Source: Prevotella sp.
GTDB taxonomy: Bacteria; Bacteroidota; Bacteroidia; Bacteroidales; Bacteroidaceae
DNA: 64,000 bases
Assembly (NCBI GenBank): GCA_017443345.1
Contig: JAFSNR010000021.1
Span: 1 to 64,000, forward strand
Direction: 5' to 3'
Made by a program: the position numbers and the translations under genes. Below the pieces are notes generated by a model that had not been told where the DNA came from, searched no databases, and was given only the letters and a program-made list of their open reading frames with translations. The stretch's first letter is position 1, and each line of letters begins with the position of its first letter. Positions 50,560 through 57,771 of the stretch are shown one piece after another.

Positions 50560-50951
50560 AACTTTTTAAGGCCAGGATAATAGCACCACGCTAAAAAGGC
50601 TGGAATGAAGGATGAGATGAATCGAAGCCAATTGAAATCCACCATACAAGCCCAACATCCTGCCAATGCTCGAAGACTGTAGAGCACAATGATAACGATA
50701 ATGGCTGTGCGAGTCAGTGGGAGTCGATGGATGTCGCCTGAGGCAGAGAGGGCATAAAGTCCTGCTAAGGCAAAGACCAAGGCGAGGCAGACTGTCAGAG
50801 CATAAAGCATCCATGCGTGACCAAAGACCATATTATACATTACGTCTTTGATGCCGTATGCGTCGAAGGCCTCATCCAAAGCAAAGAGACAACCGAGATG
50901 TCCTATGGCTATGATAAAGTGGAGAATAGCTCCGAGTCGTAATCTTTTCAT
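50556..50951 (-). CDS. Small membrane protein of unknown function
   Basis: A 131-residue protein with about four hydrophobic helices (LGAILHFIIAIGHLGCLF, ALTVCLALVFALAGLYAL, IIVIVLYSLRALAG). It has no motif that I recognise. It lies between the beta-lactamase (three bases) and the phosphatidyltransferase (ATGA overlap). Confidence 0.75.
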   Translation of the reverse strand: MKRLRLGAILHFIIAIGHLGCLFALDEAFDAYGIKDVMYNMVFGHAWMLYALTVCLALVFALAGLYALSASGDIHRLPLTRTAIIVIIVLYSLRALAGCWACMVDFNWLRFISSFIPAFLAWCYYPGLKKL

Positions 50952-50954
50952 TGT

Positions 50955-51761
50955 CTATAATTCAAGTAATTGTTTCGCCACATCAACAATCTTTGATTGC
51001 GAAGAGGGGTTGGTAATGAAAACAGCAATAGGAAACTGCTGACCGTTATCCAATATGATAATCCCCACATCGCAGATTCCTGACGGCTGACCTGATGGTA
51101 ATGGGCACCCTGTACCTGTCTTATGAATGACTTTGGCAGAAGAAGGGACCGCAGTAGGAAGACGGTCTCCACCAGTCTGACACTCCTCCATCAGTTTCCA
51201 AATGTAGCGGAGCGGCTCATTGTCGTTGTGATGTGCGATGAACCACTCAAGGAGATTAACTATCGCCTGAGGCGTACACCAGTTCTTATTACTATCTGAA
51301 GGACGTTCATGCATCTGCTTCTCTGTTTTCTGAATACGAATGTCCTTGAACCCAAGATTTCGGATGTATTTCTCTACTTCTCCCGGACTTCCGCATCGTT
51401 CGAAGAGAATATCGCAGGCATTGTTGTCGCTCTTTTGAAGCGACAGATCCAACAACTCTGAGTATGTGAAAGTCTTTTGACCTTCAAAAGTCTTCAACAT
51501 CGGCGACCATGTGTCTTGCATCAGTTTATCCTTCCTGACCATCACTTCTGTATTCAACTCGATGTTGTTCCTGATGAGAAAGTCTGCGACATACAAAGCC
51601 TGAGGGAACTTCATGACACTATACATGGGGAAACGGCTTGTCGCATTGATACCATTATCTGTTCCACCTTTCTTGACATAGCCGCCAATGACCTCATTCT
51701 GAGCATCCACAGAGATAATGGATACAAGAGCCAAGATAATAATTACAACATTCTTTTTCAT
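50955..51761 (-). CDS. Class A beta-lactamase
   Basis: A 268-residue serine beta-lactamase of the type usual in Bacteroidota (CfxA/CepA-like). The signal peptide ends at SVDAQ. The active-site serine S48 and K51 lie in YSVMKFPQ, the SDN loop is KSDNNACD, and the KTG motif is HKTGTG. The start at 51761 is fixed by ATGA overlap with the upstream fusion gene. Resistance to penicillins or cephalosporins is expected, not proven. A decayed copy sits at 44297. Confidence 0.92.
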   Translation of the reverse strand: MKKNVVIIILALVSIISVDAQNEVIGGYVKKGGTDNGINATSRFPMYSVMKFPQALYVADFLIRNNIELNTEVMVRKDKLMQDTWSPMLKTFEGQKTFTYSELLDLSLQKSDNNACDILFERCGSPGEVEKYIRNLGFKDIRIQKTEKQMHERPSDSNKNWCTPQAIVNLLEWFIAHHNDNEPLRYIWKLMEECQTGGDRLPTAVPSSAKVIHKTGTGCPLPSGQPSGICDVGIIILDNGQQFPIAVFITNPSSQSKIVDVAKQLLEL

Positions 51762-52678
51762 TGGATACAATTTATTTCCATTTCTTTTTCCGTCCATTCT
51801 TCTCCATCAATGAAGTAGGAGTCAGTACCGATGACCATGAACCCAACGGACTCATAGCAATGAAAAGCTGATGGGTTATTGTCGAACACGCCGAGAGATA
51901 TCTTCTTTGCTCCATATTCATTCATCGCTTTCTGAATAGCCAATTGCAACATCTGTTTGCCATAGCCTTTGCCTCGCAGATTGTCATCGACGATGACGAA
52001 TCCAAAGCGAATGACAGTCTTCGAGGAATCTGGATTGCGAAGCATAATGTGGCCCACGATTTTTCCCTCGTCGTCGATGGCAGTAAAGGGGAAGATGTTG
52101 TCTGCTGCGTATTGTGCAACCATCTCCTCTGGTTTCGGCGGAAACGCAGGATACCTGTCTGCACTCCACTTCCGGAATGCAGTCCTGTCCTTTATCCATG
52201 AGAGGATAATAGGCGCATCATCGATGGTGAATGGTCTTAATGTCATACTTATATCGACCTCTATTCTCATTTCACAATCTGTCCCACCACCCAGGATGGA
52301 ATGACAAAGCGTTACGGTGAACTTCATGCCTTTCCATAAACTGTGCAGCGAATAAATCACACTTTGGCGTGAACATTCACAGAGCAAAGGCGTAGTGACA
52401 TATCCCTTTTTACACAACTCACAGGTGCATTTTAAGAAGACAAGCCGGTAAACATGCCCTTCCTCAACGACCTCACCTTTTACTCCTGGCAAATCATCAG
52501 CCATCTGAAAGAACACATCCATGTCCCCTTTGGCATCCTCATAGAGTTTCTTGTAAACAGAAAGCGTGCCGCCATTTACACAGTTTTTCCCACATTCCGA
52601 AAAGAATGCAGACCGTTCCTCGGGAGAGAGCCGTGCTATACCTTTCTCAAAACCCTTAAACCAATTTGATATTTCCAT
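51758..52678 (-). CDS. Cys-rich domain (DUF6144-like) fused to GNAT acetyltransferase
   Basis: A 306-residue two-domain protein. Residues 1-145 resemble DUF6144/ATC-hydrolase-like proteins, with conserved cysteines in ECGKNCVNGG, KCTCELCKKGY and LLCECSRQSV and a HSILGGGTDCEMRIEV end. Residues 146-306 are a RimJ/RimL-type N-acetyltransferase (MTLRPFTIDDAPIILSW, DDNLRGKGYGKQML, CYESVGFMV). The junction is smooth and in frame. I do not know the function of the fusion. It heads the operon with the beta-lactamase. Confidence 0.8.
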   Translation of the reverse strand: MEISNWFKGFEKGIARLSPEERSAFFSECGKNCVNGGTLSVYKKLYEDAKGDMDVFFQMADDLPGVKGEVVEEGHVYRLVFLKCTCELCKKGYVTTPLLCECSRQSVIYSLHSLWKGMKFTVTLCHSILGGGTDCEMRIEVDISMTLRPFTIDDAPIILSWIKDRTAFRKWSADRYPAFPPKPEEMVAQYAADNIFPFTAIDDEGKIVGHIMLRNPDSSKTVIRFGFVIVDDNLRGKGYGKQMLQLAIQKAMNEYGAKKISLGVFDNNPSAFHCYESVGFMVIGTDSYFIDGEEWTEKEMEINCIQ

Positions 52679-52721
52679 GACGATAAATATTTAAACCAGG
52701 ATATTTCCTTTTCCATATTTT

Positions 52722-53201
52722 TTATTGTATAGTAATCAATTCACAACCTTGTTTGGCGTAGTAGGCGAGCATCTCTGGCAGTTTTTTCAGGTCGTAGCTG
52801 GTGATACAGTCGGAGAGGACGTGCACCATGTAGCCAGCTTTCCGCATGTTGAAGCAGGTGGATTTCACGCAGGCGGTAGCATCGGCACCAGCGACGTAGA
52901 ATTCAGTGATACCATTTGTCTCAATGAATGTGGCAAACGCCTCACTTGTCAATGCGTTACTCTTCGTTTTCACAAAGATATTATCCGAAACGACTTTAAG
53001 CTCTGGTACCAACTCTTCGCCACGAGTACCAGGCTTGAATGTACGAGTACTTGAGGTAATGTTGTTGTGCTTGATATAGACAACGTGCATACCCTCAGAT
53101 ACAGCCCATTCGATAGCATCATTGATGTTGTCAATGATGTCGCGGTAGTGCTTCGTGATGTCATTCTGGATGTCGATAACGACTAGTGCTTTTGTTTGCA
53201 T
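52722..53201 (-). CDS. Isochorismatase-like cysteine hydrolase
   Basis: A 159-residue cysteine hydrolase of the nicotinamidase/isochorismatase superfamily. The triad is Asp in ALVVIDIQND, Lys in FVKTKSNAL and Cys in AGADATACVKSTCFN. A five-codon upstream extension through a TTG is rejected in favour of the ATG at 53201. It is seven bases behind the zinc-ribbon gene. Substrate unknown. Confidence 0.88.
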   Translation of the reverse strand: MQTKALVVIDIQNDITKHYRDIIDNINDAIEWAVSEGMHVVYIKHNNITSSTRTFKPGTRGEELVPELKVVSDNIFVKTKSNALTSEAFATFIETNGITEFYVAGADATACVKSTCFNMRKAGYMVHVLSDCITSYDLKKLPEMLAYYAKQGCELITIQ

Positions 53202-53208
53202 ATCTTTG

Positions 53209-54015
53209 TTATTCAATTACAAAGCTACGTGGATAAAAATCGCTATAGAAACGGCCATCGATAGCGGTGAATTTCAACACGCAGTAGTTGGGGTCGGTTA
53301 CGCCCTCAGGGTAGTATTGCTCGTCGCCCTTGCGCCAAATCATCTCCTTGCTCTCAGCATCTGTCAGCACCTCCATCGTTCCACGCAGCATCATGCCCTT
53401 GAAACCTTTTGCATCGCAGAAGTAGATGCTGGCTTTGGGGTTGGCCTTGTATTGAGCCACACGTATTGAGAATGTGTTGGTTGTAAAGTAGAAGGTCTTG
53501 ATACCCTCACGCTTGCGTGGCTTCAATATGGCTTTGGACCAAGGAAAACCTTCTTGATCTACTGATGAGATATAAGCAACGGGCAGCGAGTCGGCCATCT
53601 GTGCAATGAGTTCTTTTATGCCTGCCAAAGCGGGGTTGACATTCACGACTTCATCGTTACTAACATTCAACGTTTTGCGCCAACGCTTCAACTGGGGGAA
53701 ATATGTTTTCATCATACCGATATATTCCTCTTTGGTGATGGGTTTCTCCAACCCCTCATTGGCTTTGCCTTCGTCCGTCACGACTCGGCCATCTGCAAGC
53801 GAGCTTGCATGGCTCTCGCTGCTCCGTCCGTTTACAGCACCAACAAACTGAGCACAATGTTCGATCATCTCTTCCATCGTGCACTCCTGCAGGAATTTTC
53901 CGTCCCTGTAGCAGTACATGCAGTAATCTTCGTTTTTACTGCCGTCGGCATTAGTACCGAGAACCTCGTCAGTCAGTGGCATTCCACAACTCTGACAGAA
54001 TCGCATTTTTTCCAT
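53209..54015 (-). CDS. Zinc ribbon fused to pyridoxamine-phosphate-oxidase-like domain
   Basis: A 268-residue protein. Residues 1-60 carry a CxxC...CxxC zinc ribbon (FCQSCGMPLT, YCMYCYRDGKFLQECTME). Residues about 135-268 are a split-barrel flavin-reductase-like domain (VAYISSVDQEGFPWSKAILK, FSIRVAQYKANPKASIYF). The second part suggests FMN or heme binding and reduction of a small molecule. It has its own promoter and may head the long minus-strand operon to 49227. Confidence 0.85.
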   Translation of the reverse strand: MEKMRFCQSCGMPLTDEVLGTNADGSKNEDYCMYCYRDGKFLQECTMEEMIEHCAQFVGAVNGRSSESHASSLADGRVVTDEGKANEGLEKPITKEEYIGMMKTYFPQLKRWRKTLNVSNDEVVNVNPALAGIKELIAQMADSLPVAYISSVDQEGFPWSKAILKPRKREGIKTFYFTTNTFSIRVAQYKANPKASIYFCDAKGFKGMMLRGTMEVLTDAESKEMIWRKGDEQYYPEGVTDPNYCVLKFTAIDGRFYSDFYPRSFVIE

Positions 54016-54046
54016 ATTCCTTATTTTGTTTTATCGTTTGACGCTG

Positions 54047-54106
54047 CAAAATTACGAAGAGTTGCGTATTATACCAAATTTCTGGGATATACAGCACATA
54101 TTTGTG
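54047..54106 (-). promoter_or_regulatory. Promoter of the zinc-ribbon/PNPOx gene with a weak box
   Basis: TAATTTTG at 54054-54047, followed by CAGCGTC, is the -7 element. Some 45 bases upstream the + strand reads TGTGATGAATGG, a one-mismatch version of the box shared by the envelope genes. Confidence 0.65.
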
Positions 54107-54114
54107 ATGAATGG

Positions 54115-56511
54115 CTAATTTGCACTCATTCGCTGACGCTCTGCCTGTCCGGCACCAGTGCCCTTATACTTGCTCTTCGAGGCGTTGAAGGTGTAGCGTA
54201 GTGAGACGCTTAGACGGTGGTTGCTGCGAGACTTGCTCTCGAAGAAACTGTAGGCCCCACAGTCCATAGCCATATCCTGAACACTGCGTTGGAACACGTC
54301 GCTGATGGTGGCACGCAGACAGAGGGCGTCATCCTTCAGCCAGCACTTCTGAACCACGAAGCCAAGAGCGTAGGAAGCCGACTTCATGCGGAAGTTGATG
54401 ACGTCGCCCTTGGTCTGGATGCTCATGTTGGCTTCGAGCTGCCATCGATGCGGCAGGCGGAAGGCGTTGTTGAGGTCGAAGAAGAAGATAGGCTTGGTGT
54501 AGCACTCCGTGACCTTGCCCGTCTCAGAGCGAGGGTCGTCAAACTCCATCGTGTTCCAGAACTTCTGTCCGCCAGCAGTCCAGTTTGGGCTCCAGATGCC
54601 GAAAGTCGGGTTGGCAGAAAGGAAAACGGCAAGATTACGGACAGGCTTGTCAAGATTGACACGCTTCATGATGACTACCCCGTCGCTGTTATAAGCGAAT
54701 GGCAGCTGCGACATGGTATTGTCTCGACGCTCGTAGGCAGCAAAGAGGTTCAGCCATTTGTAGCGGGCATTGAGGCTTACTTCCTGCATGGTGGCATTCT
54801 TCAAAGTGGGATCGCCCTGCATCAGCATATATGAATTGATGTAAGTTATGCGGCTGCTCAGGTCGTTATAGTTCGGACGGATGGTTTTAAAACTATAGGC
54901 CAGCGAAGTCTGGACGGGGCCGAACTGTTTGGCCCACGACAGACTGGGGAAGAATTCGTTCTGATAGCGTGTCATATTGTTGGCAGCATCGAGATGATCT
55001 GTATAGTCAAACCCCACATGCTCATAGCGCAAACCAGCACTGAAATTACCCAGCTTCTCCAGATTGAAGTTATAGGTGATGAAGGCGGCGGTGTTGTTTT
55101 CCTTCACCTTCGAATCAGAAGCAGGTAAGGGATAGTTGGTGATAGAAGAACTGTTGTTACGAGTCACAAACGAGAGCTCCGTTCCTGCCTCCAACTGCCC
55201 TTTCCAGAGGGGATAAGTCAGCACCAGCTTGGTAGCCCACAGGCGTGAAGAGCTGTGATTCTCCTGTTCCATGGCGTTGTGGATAGTATAGTCCTTCATC
55301 TCATGGATATCGTTTTCCACGTTCTGCTTGTTCGACAGGAAATCGACGTTCAGGTCGATGCCCAGCTTGCCGGCCTGTCCGTTATAATAGGCATTGCCCT
55401 CCCAACTATAGGGCGTATGGCGTTGCTCGTTCTGGTCAGAATAGTTATTCTCCTTCAGAAAATCCTGAGTCAGATATCCGTGCTCAATGTCTGTGTTCAC
55501 CCACAAATCAGTGCCACTCTCGAATCTGTCGTGGCGTGTGATGCGGGCACCCAACGAATGGTTCTCGGCAATCTGCCAGTTGAACCCCAGATGATAGTCG
55601 AAACCGTTGTCATGCCAGTGGTTTCTCGAATGCGAGTCTTGCAGGATACCTTTTACTCCTTTTTCCGTCGGGAGATAGAAGGACGACGTGTCGTAGAACA
55701 GTGTCGTCTCGTCCCACTTCCAGTAGTTCACCATCCCAAAGAGGTCGAGGTTGTTATGGCGATAACGCAGGTTCAACTGGGCACTGGGGTCACTCTCACC
55801 AAACCTCAGATCCTGATTTAAACCAGTATTCACGTCGAAGCCGAAGCCGTCGCCCTCGCGGCGGATGGTCTTGATCCTCACGACTGATGATATCGTAGCA
55901 TCGTATTGAGCACCGGGATTGGTAATCACTTCCACACTCAGGATTTCCTCAGAGCGGAGTTGCTTCAGTTCGTTCTTGTCCTGCATCTTGCGCCCATTAA
56001 TATATATAATAGGTGTACCCTTACCCAGCACTTCCAGTTCTTCGCCCTTAGCCGTCATGCCAGGCACTTTCGCCAGCATCTCCTGTGCTGTTCCCGACTG
56101 TCCCAAAATGGTTCCTTGAATGGTAGTCACCATAGAGTTGCCCGTTAGTTTCGTTTTCGGCATCTGGCCCTTTACGGTGATTTCCTTGAGCATTGGCTGG
56201 TCTTCCTCCATCTGAATGGTACCCACGTCCGAGCCGCTTACATTGACGAACGTTGTCTTGTAACCAATGAACGAGAGGCGCAAGATGCAACATGCATCCG
56301 TTGTCTGAATCATAAACGCACCGTTCTCATCACTCATAGCACCCTGAATATATGTAGAGTCTGCCGAGAGCAGTGCCACACTTACAAACCCGAGTGGCTC
56401 ACCATTCTGGTCTATCACTCGTCCACCTACATCCTGTGTCTTAGCCTGAGCTGTCAGGCTCATCATCATCGCAGCCATCAAGGCCATCATTTTCAAACTT
56501 AACTTTTTCAT
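54115..56511 (-). CDS. Outer-membrane barrel protein 2 (OMP_b-brl_3-type)
   Basis: A 798-residue paralogue of the proteins at 41816 and 59909. The signal peptide (MKKLSLKMMALMAAMMMSL) differs by one residue from that of barrel 1. The CarboxypepD_reg-like domain (about 27-105), the plug region (KEITVKGQMPKTKLTGNSM, PIIYINGRKMQDKNELKQL) and a long barrel follow. The end is SKYKGTGAGQAERQRMSAN. The ORF extends upstream into the promoter; the start at 56511 leaves a normal leader. Confidence 0.88.
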   Translation of the reverse strand: MKKLSLKMMALMAAMMMSLTAQAKTQDVGGRVIDQNGEPLGFVSVALLSADSTYIQGAMSDENGAFMIQTTDACCILRLSFIGYKTTFVNVSGSDVGTIQMEEDQPMLKEITVKGQMPKTKLTGNSMVTTIQGTILGQSGTAQEMLAKVPGMTAKGEELEVLGKGTPIIYINGRKMQDKNELKQLRSEEILSVEVITNPGAQYDATISSVVRIKTIRREGDGFGFDVNTGLNQDLRFGESDPSAQLNLRYRHNNLDLFGMVNYWKWDETTLFYDTSSFYLPTEKGVKGILQDSHSRNHWHDNGFDYHLGFNWQIAENHSLGARITRHDRFESGTDLWVNTDIEHGYLTQDFLKENNYSDQNEQRHTPYSWEGNAYYNGQAGKLGIDLNVDFLSNKQNVENDIHEMKDYTIHNAMEQENHSSSRLWATKLVLTYPLWKGQLEAGTELSFVTRNNSSSITNYPLPASDSKVKENNTAAFITYNFNLEKLGNFSAGLRYEHVGFDYTDHLDAANNMTRYQNEFFPSLSWAKQFGPVQTSLAYSFKTIRPNYNDLSSRITYINSYMLMQGDPTLKNATMQEVSLNARYKWLNLFAAYERRDNTMSQLPFAYNSDGVVIMKRVNLDKPVRNLAVFLSANPTFGIWSPNWTAGGQKFWNTMEFDDPRSETGKVTECYTKPIFFFDLNNAFRLPHRWQLEANMSIQTKGDVINFRMKSASYALGFVVQKCWLKDDALCLRATISDVFQRSVQDMAMDCGAYSFFESKSRSNHRLSVSLRYTFNASKSKYKGTGAGQAERQRMSAN

Positions 56512-56549
56512 CACTGTGCAATTTTGAATAATTTGCCAGTTTGACGATG

Positions 56550-56615
56550 CAAAGATATGCAAAAGTTGCGTCTTATCCCTCAATTTGTGACGAATGGTAC
56601 GATTCTGTGACGAAT
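56550..56615 (-). promoter_or_regulatory. Promoter and paired boxes of barrel gene 2
   Basis: TATCTTTG at 56557-56550 with two TGTGACGAATGGTA boxes (56586 and 56606 on the + strand), 20 bp apart; nearly identical to the arrangement at 44221-44285. Confidence 0.75.
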
Positions 56616-56682
56616 GGTATCGATATTATTTCATATAACATAAAAAACATGAGATTTATTTTGTGGAATGGAGAGAAAGATG

Positions 56683-56690
56683 TATTTTTG
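56683..56690 (+). promoter_or_regulatory. Promoter of the second HU-like gene
   Basis: TATTTTTG followed by CAGTGCG. It gives a leader of about 145 bases, most of it 21-bp repeats. Confidence 0.65.
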
Positions 56691-56698
56691 CAGTGCGA

Positions 56699-56795
56699 AA
56701 GTTTATGTTTTCGGACGGAATACATAAGTTTCAGGCGTAGAAACATGTGTTTTAAGAGCAGAAACATACGTCCTCGGCGCAAAAACATAAAATGG
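56699..56795 (+). repeat. Tandem 21-bp imperfect repeats in the leader of HU gene 2
   Basis: Units start at 56699, 56720, 56741 and 56762, with a partial one at 56783. The common core is AAACATnnGTTTTnnGnGC; AAACATGTGTTTTAAGAGCA and AAACATACGTCCTCGGCGCA are the clearest. The rest of the 330-base gap 56512-56841 holds only the two divergent promoters and an A-rich start region. Confidence 0.75.
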
Positions 56796-56841
56796 TATTA
56801 AGGAAAAGAAAAAAGAGATAACATATAAATAAATAAGGAAT

Positions 56842-57495
56842 ATGCCAAAATACATTTTACAGGAACTCTCTGGGGAGATGACAGACGGAAAGAAAATCGT
56901 ATATCCAAAGATGCAGACTTACTCTCTGCACGACTACGAAACGGTGATTGAACACATGCACGACTATGCTGGCAGCTTCAGCGAAGGCATGATCAGAGGT
57001 GTCTTCGATGCGCTGGTATCAGTCATGAAAAGCTGGATGCCTATGGGTCATAACATCAAGATTGACGGACTGGGCGTGTTCTCGCTGTCGCTGGGCTTCG
57101 ATGAATCGAGCCCGTCGGAAAAGGCAGAATTGAAGAATACCGCTGATGATCCTAAGACAAAATACAGGCACGTCTGCATCAAGGGTATCAACTTCAAGCC
57201 CGATCAGAAGCTGTTGCAGGCGCTGAACAAAGAGGCAACTTTCGAACGTGGTGAGACTGATGTTCAGGTGCCACAGAAGACAAAACTCAGTCGCGAAGAA
57301 CGACTGGCAAAGGCCAAAGCCATTATAACGAAGAACGGCTTCATGACGCTCTACGACTATGCCAATGCCACCCACCAGAGTCGTTCTGTTGCCTCGAAAG
57401 ACCTCCGACAAATCGTAGCCGATCCCAATTCAGGCATCACCACCCGTGGCAGCCATTCACACAAGGTATGGATAGCGGATGATAATTCAAAATAG
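56842..57495 (+). CDS. HU-like DNA-binding domain protein 2
   Basis: A 217-residue Bacteroidota HU/IHF-like protein. Residues about 25-125 form the HU-type domain (DYETVIEHMHDYAGSFSEGM, then NIKIDGLGVFSLSLGF). A linker and a C-terminal winged-helix-like tail (GFMTLYDYANATHQSRSVASK) follow. It has its own promoter and a repeat-bearing leader, similar in idea to HU gene 1 and its 22-bp repeats. Its stop codon sits on the truncated end of the flavodoxin remnant. Confidence 0.82.
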   Translation: MPKYILQELSGEMTDGKKIVYPKMQTYSLHDYETVIEHMHDYAGSFSEGMIRGVFDALVSVMKSWMPMGHNIKIDGLGVFSLSLGFDESSPSEKAELKNTADDPKTKYRHVCIKGINFKPDQKLLQALNKEATFERGETDVQVPQKTKLSREERLAKAKAIITKNGFMTLYDYANATHQSRSVASKDLRQIVADPNSGITTRGSHSHKVWIADDNSK

Positions 57496-57750
57496 CAGGG
57501 TGCTCCCATGATGATGGCGTCAGACTCCTGCATCATCTTCAATACGCGCTGAGAGTCGTCTTCGCCTAGTACGCACTTGCCTTTAGTGCGACAGGCCATA
57601 GAACCTATGCAGGGCTTGATGGTCAGGTCGTTGGTATAAACCAACTGCACCTGACCACCTCTTTGCTCTGCCTCTGCTTGCATGATGCCAAGCATTTGCG
57701 ATATTTATCCTTTCTTACGTGGACTACCACATTATAATGAGAATTTTCAT
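57490..57750 (-). pseudogene. Flavodoxin-type reductase, truncated remnant
   Basis: It matches the first 90 residues of the protein at 40523: a start with MKILII at 57750, a damaged phosphate loop with stops, then LVYTNDLTIKPCIG, KGKCVLGEDDSQRVLKMM and IIMGAPCY. The frame then runs into the HU gene. Both the frame damage and the missing 3' half show it is dead. Confidence 0.85.
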
Positions 57751-57771
57751 TATCTCAGTATAGTATGATTA

